The notes under the pieces were generated by a model, which was not told the origin of the DNA, did no database searches, and worked only from the letters and a program-made list of their open reading frames with translations. From contig PLET01000125.1 of NCBI GenBank assembly GCA_003137095.1, forward strand, positions 1 to 64,000: DNA of 64,000 nucleotides, read 5' to 3'. Both the position numbers and the translations under genes were made by a program. Positions 25,375 through 33,199 of this stretch are shown here, in pieces (the stretch's first letter is position 1; every line of letters starts with the position of its first letter). The DNA comes from Gammaproteobacteria bacterium (GTDB lineage: Bacteria > Pseudomonadota > Gammaproteobacteria > Steroidobacterales > Steroidobacteraceae).

Positions 25375-28300
25375 CGCTGTGGTCGCTGGCCGGGGCCGAT
25401 TCCATCATTGCCCTGGTGTTCTTTTCGATCCCGCTGGCGGTCTTCAGCTACGTTCGAAAGCGGGGGGATACATCGCCCGATTGGCTGGTCTGGGTGTTCT
25501 GCGCCTTCATCCTTGCCTGCGCCATCACCTATGCGCTCGACGCGTGGACCCTCTGGCACCCGGATTACGGGCTGCTCGCCATCGCCAAACTGTGCACGGC
25601 GGCGCTCTCCATCATCGCGGCGGCAGCCCTTTGGTCCCTCATCTCCCGGGCACTGAAGATTCCGTCAGTGGCGCAGTTGCAAGGCGTCATCGATTCGCTG
25701 CGCCAGGAGGTGCAGGGCCGGCGCGAGGTCGAGCGGCATCTTGCCGATCTGCAGCAGAATCTCACCATGGCGCTCTCCAGCATCGACGCCGGATTCATTG
25801 CAGCGGATCGCGCCGGTCGGGTGACCCAGATGAACGCCGTGGCCGAGCGGGTGACCGGCTGGCCCGAAGCCGATGCGCGGGGACGATTGCTGTGGGAGGT
25901 GTTGAACCGCGAGGGCCGGCCGCAGGAATATCTGTCGAAGAACCCGGTCGATCTCTTGCTGGAGCAGCGCGATCCGCCGGAATTGGAACAGATGGTCGTC
26001 ATCGGGCGCGGCGGTGCGCGCACCGCGGTGGAATTCAAGTCCGCCGTGACGCGCGGCGCGGACGGCGCGGTGCACGGACTTGTCCTGGTGTTTCGCGACA
26101 TGTCGCGCCTCGTCGAGGCGGAGTCCGCCGCGATCCGCCTCGCGGCGATAGTGGACTCCTCCACCGACGCCATCATCGGCAAAACGCTGGACGGGCGTAT
26201 CACCAGCTGGAACCACGGCGCCGAGGTCTTGTTCGGCTACAGCGCGGCGGAGGCGATCGGCCGACCGGTGCAGATGCTCATTCCGCCCGAGCGCGAGACC
26301 GAGGAAATGCGCATCCTGCGCGATCTCGCAAACGGCATACAGGTGCCGGCCTTCGAAACCGTGCGTCGCGACAAGGATGATCGACTGATACCGGTCTCGC
26401 TCACCATCTCGCCGATTCGCGATGCGCGCGGCCGGGTGGTGGGGGGTGCGAAGATCGTGCGCGACATTTCCACGCAGAAGCGGGCCGCGGATGCCTTGCG
26501 CGACAGCGAGGAGCGGCTGAATTTCACCCTGCAGTCGGCCCAGGTCGGAGATTTCGATCTGGAAATGCCGTCGGGGGTCGGACGCCGCTCCGCACTGTAC
26601 GCCCGTCTCATGGGTTACCCGGATATGCCGGCGGATTGGGGGGTGGGATCCTTCCTCGATCATATCCATCCCGATGATCGCGCCCTGACCGAGGAGAAGA
26701 TCTGGACCTACCGCAACACGCCGCAGGATTGGAGTTTCGAGTGCCGCGTAATCTGGCCGGACGTGAGCGTGCACTGGATCAGCGTACACGGCAGTACCAT
26801 CGCGGCGAACGGCAGGCCGGTACGCATGCTCGGCGTCGTCATGGACGTCACCGAAAGGCGGTTCGCCGAGGAGGCACGCAACAAGGCGCTGCTGTTGGAG
26901 GCGGAGAACAAGCAGATTCAGGAGGCGAACCGGCTCAAGAGCCAGTTCCTCGCCAACATGTCGCACGAGCTGCGTACGCCGCTCAACGCCATTATCGGCT
27001 TTGCCGAGCTGCTGCACGCCGGTACGGTGCCGCCCGATTCCCCCAAGGTGCACGAATTCCTGGGTCATATCAGCAGCAGCGGCCGGCATCTGTTGCAGCT
27101 GATCAACGACGTGCTCGATCTGTCGAAGGTCGAATCCGGCAAGTTCGAATTCTTTCCCGCGGCCCTGCAGCTGCCGACTCTGATCAAGGAGGTGTGCGAT
27201 ATCCTGCGCACCGACTTCCAGCGCAAAAAATTGCATTTATCGATCGATGTCGATCCGCAGGTGGCCGATCTGCAGCTCGATCCGGCGCGCCTGAAACAGG
27301 CTTTGTTCAATTACCTGTCGAATGCCATCAAGTTCACGCCGCCGGGCGGCACGGTGAGCGTTCGGGCGCGGCCCGAAGGGCCTGAACGTTTCCGGCTGGA
27401 CGTGGAGGACAGCGGAATCGGGATCTCGGAGCGCGACATTCCCCGCCTGTTCAGCGAATTCACCCAGCTGGATGCGGGTTACGACAAGACTCATCCCGGC
27501 ACCGGCCTGGGCCTGGCCCTTACCCGGCGCCTGATCGAGGCGCAGGGCGGGCAGGTGGGTGTGCGCAGCGTGCTCGGTACCGGCAGCGTGTTTCATCTGG
27601 TGCTCAACCGGATTCACGGCACGGATCTGAAGCGCGCCGTGATCGACGCGAATGATGAATCGCATCAACGCCGCCTGCTGCTCATCGAAAACGACCGGCG
27701 CGACCAGCAGAAGTTCTCACGGGCGCTCGCCGAAGCCGGCTTCGCCGTGGATCAGGCCTTCACGGCCGATCAGGCCGTGGTCAAGGCAGGCGATCAGGCC
27801 TATGACGCCATCGCGCTCAATCTGGAACTGCCGGATCAGGCCGGATTGGGCGCGCTTTCCCGCATCCGCAGCGACGGTGCGAGCCGGGATTCCCCGGTGG
27901 TGGGGGTGACCATGGACGGCGGCGGTGGCGGCGCGGCGACCTTCGCAATCGACGATGTGCTGGCCAAACCCATTCACAGCGCCGAAATCGCCGCCGCCAT
28001 GTCCAAATTGCCGCGCCGTGGCAAGATTCTGGTGGTGGACGACGATCCGGTGGCGCTCGATCTGATGCGCGTGTTGCTCGACGCTCTCCATATGCAGCCG
28101 CATTGCATGGCGGACGGACGCGAGGCGCTGCAGGAGATCGACCGGGAGCGGCCGGACGCCATCATCCTGGATTTGATCATGCCCGAATTCGACGGATTCC
28201 AGTTTCTCGACGCCTTGCGTGGAGTTGCGGGCAGGCGGGACATCCCGGTATTCATCTGGACCCAGATGACGCTGGCGGAAGGCGATTACGCCCGGCTGGC

Positions 28301-28409
28301 CCGGTCTGCACAGAAGATTTTGACCAAGGGCGGCGGGGAATTCTCGGCGGCGCTCGAGGACCTGCGCCGCCGTTATCCGCCGCGGGGTGACGGCCCCGTA
28401 CAGTCGTGA
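25371..28409 (+). CDS. Hybrid sensor histidine kinase with ethylene-receptor-like membrane domain
   Basis: 1012 residues from ATG 25371, which overlaps the preceding stop; the frame is open upstream to 24957. Residues 8-92 form three membrane helices that align without gaps to the ETR1 ethylene-binding domain: D10, FSIP (18-21), I47, C50 and WTLWHP are shared, but the Cu-ligand His is Y54 and the ETR1 Tyr32 position is F17. Three PAS regions follow (about 120-245, 250-370, 375-500), then HisKA (NMSHELRTPLNAI), HATPase (GTGLGLALTRRLIEAQGG) and two receivers. Receiver 1 is degenerate (IALNLELPD, Asn for the phospho-Asp); receiver 2 is intact (LDLIMPEFDG). Confidence 0.88.
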   Translation: MTLWSLAGADSIIALVFFSIPLAVFSYVRKRGDTSPDWLVWVFCAFILACAITYALDAWTLWHPDYGLLAIAKLCTAALSIIAAAALWSLISRALKIPSVAQLQGVIDSLRQEVQGRREVERHLADLQQNLTMALSSIDAGFIAADRAGRVTQMNAVAERVTGWPEADARGRLLWEVLNREGRPQEYLSKNPVDLLLEQRDPPELEQMVVIGRGGARTAVEFKSAVTRGADGAVHGLVLVFRDMSRLVEAESAAIRLAAIVDSSTDAIIGKTLDGRITSWNHGAEVLFGYSAAEAIGRPVQMLIPPERETEEMRILRDLANGIQVPAFETVRRDKDDRLIPVSLTISPIRDARGRVVGGAKIVRDISTQKRAADALRDSEERLNFTLQSAQVGDFDLEMPSGVGRRSALYARLMGYPDMPADWGVGSFLDHIHPDDRALTEEKIWTYRNTPQDWSFECRVIWPDVSVHWISVHGSTIAANGRPVRMLGVVMDVTERRFAEEARNKALLLEAENKQIQEANRLKSQFLANMSHELRTPLNAIIGFAELLHAGTVPPDSPKVHEFLGHISSSGRHLLQLINDVLDLSKVESGKFEFFPAALQLPTLIKEVCDILRTDFQRKKLHLSIDVDPQVADLQLDPARLKQALFNYLSNAIKFTPPGGTVSVRARPEGPERFRLDVEDSGIGISERDIPRLFSEFTQLDAGYDKTHPGTGLGLALTRRLIEAQGGQVGVRSVLGTGSVFHLVLNRIHGTDLKRAVIDANDESHQRRLLLIENDRRDQQKFSRALAEAGFAVDQAFTADQAVVKAGDQAYDAIALNLELPDQAGLGALSRIRSDGASRDSPVVGVTMDGGGGGAATFAIDDVLAKPIHSAEIAAAMSKLPRRGKILVVDDDPVALDLMRVLLDALHMQPHCMADGREALQEIDRERPDAIILDLIMPEFDGFQFLDALRGVAGRRDIPVFIWTQMTLAEGDYARLARSAQKILTKGGGEFSAALEDLRRRYPPRGDGPVQS

Positions 28410-28783
28410 GCGCTCCGAAGGCGTTGATCGTCGATGACAACGCCTTGAACGTCGAATTGGTGAGCGTGGTGCTGCAGGCGGACTCGTTTCTGGTGGAGTC
28501 CGCGGGCGATGCCGTCGGCGGCCTGCAACGCATCCAGTCCTTTCAGCCCGATCTGATCCTGATGGACGTTCAATTGCCCGGCATGGATGGTCTGGAGTTT
28601 GCCAGGATCATCAAAAGGGAGCCGGGCACCCGGCACATCGTCGTGATCGCATTCACCGCCTATGCGATGCGCGGCGACGAGGCCCGGATGCTGGCCGCCG
28701 GATGCGACGGGTATCTGTCCAAGCCGATCGACGTGGCGACGTTCGCCGCCCAGGTGCGGGCCTTTCTGCCCCGGAGGGATTGA
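28406..28783 (+). CDS. Single-domain response regulator (DivK-like)
   Basis: 125 residues, starting inside the hybrid-kinase stop. A complete receiver: LIVDDNALNVELV, phospho-acceptor LMDVQLPGMDGLEFARIIK, switch Thr in AFTAYAM and Lys in LSKPID. No output domain. It could exchange phosphate with the hybrid kinase and the Hpt protein at 19309. Its stop directly abuts the stop of the convergent Rieske gene. Confidence 0.88.
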   Translation: MSAPKALIVDDNALNVELVSVVLQADSFLVESAGDAVGGLQRIQSFQPDLILMDVQLPGMDGLEFARIIKREPGTRHIVVIAFTAYAMRGDEARMLAAGCDGYLSKPIDVATFAAQVRAFLPRRD

Positions 28784-29947
28784 TCAGACGAATTGCCGGG
28801 GCGCGCTCGGCAGACGCGCCTCGGGAATGCGCTCGCGCAGCAGATTGTGGAATTCGAACATCCAGGACTCGAGGGTCGACAGCGGGCCGGGCTCGTAGCT
28901 TCGCGATCCGAGTCCGCGCTGTACCCGCGTACACAACCACTTGTCCTCGTTGTTCACCTGGGTGTTGATGCGGTTTCCCAGGAAGCGCACGGCGCGCATC
29001 TCCGCACTGGCATTCGGCAGTCCGAACAGGCCGCTGCGCACGATGCAGCGGCCGGGAACATCGGGCAGCACCTGGAAGAAATCCATCTGATCGGGAAACA
29101 CGTCGATTCCGAGGTTCGGCAGCATGCTGTAGAAGCGCCAGCAGCGCCGTTGCGCCTCCGGCAGCTGGGTGGCCGCGCGGCCGATCAGGCGCTGATACAT
29201 GCGCTCGGACCAATTTGAGGACTCGGTGTCCCGCAGCCAGCTCACACCGCGGGCGACGCCGGGCACCGACGCCTGATCGTCGTAGTCCGGACTGAACATG
29301 CGGAACAAGCCGGGATGGCCGATGGGAACGTGATAGGACTCGAGGTAATTGTCCATCGCAATTTTCCAATCCACCGGCCACACGTCCACGCTGATCGGGC
29401 CGAGCGGCACCATGTCCTCGAAGCGATAGACCGCCAGTTCCTCGCCGAGGCGGCCCCAGATCTTCGATACCGGCGGTGGATCTCCCGTCAGGCAGACGAA
29501 CACGAAGCCGAAGGCGCTGTCGACTCGCATCGGCCGAAGGCCATGTTTGGAGCGGTCGAGGCCTGCAAAGCTCTCGCGCATCGGGGTGCCGATGAGGCCG
29601 CCATCCTGCCGGTAGGTCCAGCCGTGATACGGGCAGGTGATGGTCGACGAACAGCTTCCGGAGCCGTCCAACAGCCGGGCGCCGCGATGTCGGCAGACGT
29701 TGTGGAACGCGCGGATCCCGCCATCGCGGTCCCGCAGCACCAGCACGCTGTCGGCCCCCACGTCGAGCGTCACGTAGTCGCCGGATCGGGGGATCGAATT
29801 GACGTGGCAGACGATCTGCCAGCTCGGCAGAACGATCCGCTCCAATTCGAGCCGCGTCATGTCGGCATTGTTGTACACCCACGCGGGCAGCGCATGGATC
29901 TCGCCGCCCGGGCGCATCTGCCGCTTCTCAACGATCAGGCTGCTCAT
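28784..29947 (-). CDS. Rieske non-haem iron oxygenase, alpha subunit (CntA/GbcA-like)
   Basis: 387 residues. The Rieske [2Fe-2S] ligands are C85/H87 (NVCRHRGARL) and C105/H108 (CPYHGW). The mononuclear iron site is H206 and H211 in DNYLESYHVPIGHPGL, and the bridging residue is Glu203, as in carnitine monooxygenase CntA/YeaW, rather than the usual Asp. This subgroup hydroxylates N-methyl groups of quaternary amines such as glycine betaine, carnitine or stachydrine, releasing formaldehyde. GGAGGAA lies 6 bases before the ATG. No matching reductase gene (CntB/GbcB) is in the window. Betaine is a likely substrate given the context, but not proven. Confidence 0.85.
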   Translation of the reverse strand: MSSLIVEKRQMRPGGEIHALPAWVYNNADMTRLELERIVLPSWQIVCHVNSIPRSGDYVTLDVGADSVLVLRDRDGGIRAFHNVCRHRGARLLDGSGSCSSTITCPYHGWTYRQDGGLIGTPMRESFAGLDRSKHGLRPMRVDSAFGFVFVCLTGDPPPVSKIWGRLGEELAVYRFEDMVPLGPISVDVWPVDWKIAMDNYLESYHVPIGHPGLFRMFSPDYDDQASVPGVARGVSWLRDTESSNWSERMYQRLIGRAATQLPEAQRRCWRFYSMLPNLGIDVFPDQMDFFQVLPDVPGRCIVRSGLFGLPNASAEMRAVRFLGNRINTQVNNEDKWLCTRVQRGLGSRSYEPGPLSTLESWMFEFHNLLRERIPEARLPSAPRQFV

Positions 29948-30050
29948 CGGATTCCTCCGCCGTCAATCGGCCGGTTGCACGCGCGGTCTGCGCTAACGAA
30001 CGATGCGCCGGAGACCCGCACTTATATGACCATTTAATTTTCTCCGAAGC

Positions 30051-30077
30051 CGGCGTCTTTGGCAAGCCAAAGCGCCG
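30051..30077. other. 12-bp stem hairpin
   Basis: CGGCG-t-CTTTGGC-AA-GCCAAAG-CGCCG folds into a stem of up to 12 pairs with one bulged T. With the innermost pair opened, the loop is CAAG. It lies about 104 bases upstream of the Rieske start codon, between the divergent promoters, where it could act as a 5' leader structure, a terminator or an operator. No T-tract directly follows it on the plus strand. Confidence 0.5.
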
Positions 30078-30153
30078 CAACACGAAAAAATGCGATAAAA
30101 AGCTGTCTAAATCCCAGCTCGGCCAGGGTTTGCGCGCGTCGCGGCTTTTTATT

Positions 30154-30169
30154 TATACGAGTATATAAT
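30154..30169 (+). promoter_or_regulatory. Palindrome overlapping a -10 hexamer upstream of the GSAM-like operon
   Basis: TATAC-GA-GTATA (30154-30165) is a 12-bp inverted repeat whose right arm runs into a perfect TATAAT (30164-30169), 71-76 bases before the start codon at 30240. A clear -35 hexamer at 17 bp spacing is not seen, which would suit an activated or repressed promoter. The ACGAG core and following TATAA resemble the palindrome at 46332-46351. Confidence 0.45.
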
Positions 30170-30239
30170 AACCGTGGACGCCTCGTTTGACGGATGTTAG
30201 GGTCGACTTGCAAATGATCCTGCAATGGGGGGAATCGCG

Positions 30240-31583
30240 ATGGCCCGCACACTGACCAAGAACAACGCACATTTCCAGCGTGCCGTGCAGCATCTGCCGC
30301 TGGGCGTCGCCTCCAATTTCCGTTACTGGGGCGAGGACCGGACCATTTATGTCAAGCGCGGCCGTGGTGCGCGCATCGTGGATCTGGACGACAATTCCTA
30401 CGTCGATTACCGGCTGGGCTACGGGCCTGCAATTCTCGGATATGCGGATCCCCGGGTCGATGCGGCGGCGCATGCGGGCATGGAGATCGGCGGGGTGTTC
30501 GCGCTTTCCACCGAGCGTGAATTGAACGTGGCCGAACGCATCTCCAAGATGGTGCCTGCGGCCGAGCTCGTGCGTTTTTCCAACTCCGGCACCGAGGCGG
30601 TGATGGCGGGACTGCGGTTGGCGAGGGCATACACCGGGCGAGACGACTACGTGATTCTGGAGGGCGGCTATCACGGACTGTTCGACGCGGCGATGTGGTT
30701 CACGCCCATGGACAAATGGTCCGAGGTGGGCGACCCGGCCGTGCTGCCCTACAGCGAGGGCGTTCCCATCGGCCTGAAGAGCTTTGCGCACTTCGTGCAG
30801 GCCAACGATTCCAATCAGCTCGAAGACGTGTTCCGGCGCCACGCACACCGCATCGCCTGCATGCTCATCGAGCCGATCATGGGGAACTGTCTCGGCATCG
30901 CCGCCGAACCGCAATATCTGCGCACGGCTCGCGAATTGTGCGACCGGTACGGTGTGGTGTTGCTCATCGACGAGGTCAAGACGGGATTTCGGGTGGCTCG
31001 CGGCGGCGTGCAGGAGCTGTACGGCATCGACGCCGACCTCTGCACGTTCGCCAAGGCCCTCGCCAACGGCTATCCGATTTCGGTGCTCGCGGGGCGCGCG
31101 CACATCATGCGCAAGATCGGCCGCGGCGTCGCCCATGGCGGAACCTACACGGCGCATTCGGTCTCCCTGGCCGCGGCGGAGAAGACCCTGGAAATTCTCG
31201 ATGAGACCGATGCGCTGGAACGCGTTGCGGATTACGGCATGCGCCTGCGGCAGGGGATGCGCGCCATTCTCTGCGCGCGCGGAATCGCACACAGTTTCGT
31301 GGGCCATCCGTCGATGAGCGGGCTGTATTTCGCCGAGCAGCCGCCGCGCAATTACCGCTCATGGAAGGGCAGCGACTACACTTTCTACGACGCCATGGCC
31401 AGGGTATTGCACGACGAGGGCGTGTTGTGCGAACCGGACTCGCGCGAACCGTGGTTCGTGTCCGCGGCCCATGATGATTCCTGTCTGGTCGATACGCTGA
31501 AGGCCTTCGAGCTCGCCGTGGATGCCACGCTGCAGTCCGGCACGGGCGGCATGGCCGGTGCATCGCGTAAGGTTCCGGCTTGA
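30240..31583 (+). CDS. Class III PLP enzyme, glutamate-1-semialdehyde-aminomutase-like
   Basis: 447 residues from ATG 30240, preceded by GGGGGGAA; ATG 30225 is less likely. Features: FSNSGTEAVMAGLRLARAYT (about 115-134), GGYHGLFD (about 143), LIDEVKTGFR (about 243-252) and Schiff-base lysine in FAKALANGYPISVLAG (about 267-282). It is closest in pattern to GSAM-like aminotransferases, but haem synthesis is unlikely because it heads an operon with two flavoproteins and a GcvT-like protein. It overlaps the first flavoprotein by 4 bp. It could be an aminotransferase, aminomutase or beta-amino-acid enzyme; substrate unknown. Confidence 0.8.
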   Translation: MARTLTKNNAHFQRAVQHLPLGVASNFRYWGEDRTIYVKRGRGARIVDLDDNSYVDYRLGYGPAILGYADPRVDAAAHAGMEIGGVFALSTERELNVAERISKMVPAAELVRFSNSGTEAVMAGLRLARAYTGRDDYVILEGGYHGLFDAAMWFTPMDKWSEVGDPAVLPYSEGVPIGLKSFAHFVQANDSNQLEDVFRRHAHRIACMLIEPIMGNCLGIAAEPQYLRTARELCDRYGVVLLIDEVKTGFRVARGGVQELYGIDADLCTFAKALANGYPISVLAGRAHIMRKIGRGVAHGGTYTAHSVSLAAAEKTLEILDETDALERVADYGMRLRQGMRAILCARGIAHSFVGHPSMSGLYFAEQPPRNYRSWKGSDYTFYDAMARVLHDEGVLCEPDSREPWFVSAAHDDSCLVDTLKAFELAVDATLQSGTGGMAGASRKVPA

Positions 31584-33199
31584 GCAGCAGCCGTATGGCG
31601 CCGGTCGGGAGCTACGATGCCATCGTGGTCGGAGCCGGTCACAACGGCCTGGTTGCCGCCTGCTATCTGGCGCGGGCCGGTCTAAAGACGCTGGTGCTCG
31701 AACGCCAGCCCTATATCGGCGGGGCGGCGGTCAGCCGGCGGCTGTACCGCGATTTCACCTATTCGAACTGCTCGTATGTGTGCAGCCTGCTGCGGCCGGA
31801 GATCATCCGGACATTGCAGCTGCCGCGCTTCGGATTGCAGTTGATTCCGTACGAGGGCGGCTGCACCATGATGCGCGACGGCGGCCATCTGGCCCTGTAC
31901 GACAATCACGATGCCCTGCGGCGGGAAATTGCCCGGCACTCGAAGCGCGACGCCGAAGCCTACGAGCGCTACTCGCGCGACGTGATGCGCCAGTGCAAAT
32001 TCATCAAACCTCTGCTGATGCGTGAACCTCCGGATCCGACCTCCTTCAAGCCGCGCGACATCCTGGAACTTCTGCATCTCGGGCAGCGATTTCATCGCCT
32101 CGGGGAGCGCCGCATGTACGATACGCTGCGGTTCTGGAGCATGAGCGCCGCCGATTTTCTCGATGAGTATTTCGAGAGCGAAATCGTCAAGGCGCACTTC
32201 GCAGGCAGTTCCATCATCGGTACGGCGCTCGGACCGCGTTCGCCCGGAACCGCCTATGTGCTGCTGCATCATTACATGGGCGACATCGACGACACCGTGG
32301 GCGCCTGGGGATTTGCGCGCGGCGGCATGGGCGCCATCAGCAACGCGCTCGGCGCCTCGTTGCAAGCGAGCGGCGGAGCCATTCGCAGCGGTGTCGAGGT
32401 TGCCAGGATTCTGGTGCGCGGCGGCCGGGCCCGCGGTGTGGCCCTTGCGAGCGGCGAGGAGATCCGCTCGAGGCTGGTGATATCCAACCTGGACGTGCGG
32501 CGCACCTTCCTGAAGACGATGGACCCCGGGGATCTGCCGGACGAGTTCCTGCGGCGGGTGCGTAATTTCAAGATCCGTGGATCTTCCGGCAAGCTCAACA
32601 TCGCGCTGGACGGGCTGCCGAGCTTTCCCGCGATTCCGGCCGGCGCACCGTGCATCCGCGGCGACATGCACGTCACCGACACCGTGGAGATGATGGAGCG
32701 CGCATACGATGATTGGAAGGACGGACGCTGGTCGCGTGCGCCCTACATCGACATGCTGATCCCGTCGCAGATCGACCCCAGCATGGTTCCCGACGGCAAG
32801 CATTACATGTCGGTGTTCGTGCAGTATTGTCCGTATGTGCTTGCCGACGGGGAATGGGACGGTCAACAACGTCAGGCCTTCGGCGACACCGTGATCGACA
32901 CCATCGCGCGGCACAGCCCCGATTTCAAGAGCCTGATTCTGCATGCGGAAATCCGCACGCCCTGGGACATTGAAAACGAGGTGGGCCTGACCGAGGGCAA
33001 CATATTCCAGGGTGAACTCACCATGGATCAGTTGCTGTTCAACCGGCCGATTCCCGGCTATGCGCAATACCGCTCGCCGGTGCGCGGCATGTACATGTGC
33101 GGATCGAGCACGCATCCGGGCGGCGGCGTCATGGGCGCGCCGGGCGCCAACGCCGCGCGCGCGGTGCTGCGCGATCTGCGCAGGATGCAACCGGCGTGA
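31580..33199 (+). CDS. FAD-dependent oxidoreductase, CrtI/PYROXD2-like (copy 1)
   Basis: 539 residues. An N-terminal dinucleotide fold (VVGAGHNGLVAACYLARAG, about 15-33) leads into IGGAAVSRRL. The C-terminal FAD motif is GMYMCGSSTHPGGGVMGAPG (about 503-522). The overall pattern is the phytoene-desaturase/PYROXD2 branch of flavin amine oxidoreductases, but no carotenoid genes are nearby. It overlaps both neighbours and is clearly paralogous to the next gene, so a heterodimer or two successive oxidations of one substrate is possible. Substrate unknown. Confidence 0.8.
   Translation: MSSSRMAPVGSYDAIVVGAGHNGLVAACYLARAGLKTLVLERQPYIGGAAVSRRLYRDFTYSNCSYVCSLLRPEIIRTLQLPRFGLQLIPYEGGCTMMRDGGHLALYDNHDALRREIARHSKRDAEAYERYSRDVMRQCKFIKPLLMREPPDPTSFKPRDILELLHLGQRFHRLGERRMYDTLRFWSMSAADFLDEYFESEIVKAHFAGSSIIGTALGPRSPGTAYVLLHHYMGDIDDTVGAWGFARGGMGAISNALGASLQASGGAIRSGVEVARILVRGGRARGVALASGEEIRSRLVISNLDVRRTFLKTMDPGDLPDEFLRRVRNFKIRGSSGKLNIALDGLPSFPAIPAGAPCIRGDMHVTDTVEMMERAYDDWKDGRWSRAPYIDMLIPSQIDPSMVPDGKHYMSVFVQYCPYVLADGEWDGQQRQAFGDTVIDTIARHSPDFKSLILHAEIRTPWDIENEVGLTEGNIFQGELTMDQLLFNRPIPGYAQYRSPVRGMYMCGSSTHPGGGVMGAPGANAARAVLRDLRRMQPA

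Larger units (their letters stand above)
29948..30239. promoter_or_regulatory. 292-bp divergent promoter region
   Basis: The only sizeable gap in the window, between the Rieske oxygenase (minus) and the GSAM-like operon (plus). It is noticeably richer in A+T than its surroundings and contains a long hairpin (30051-30077), a CGCG-CGT-CGCG element followed by CTTTTTATTT (about 30134-30154), and a TATAAT hexamer overlapping a palindrome (30154-30169). I found no convincing coding sequence or tRNA in it. Confidence 0.6.

Noticed and set aside
30240-31583. Haem biosynthesis gene hemL
   Set aside because: The fold matches GSAM, but the operon is catabolic, and segments around the active site differ enough that the symbol would mislead.
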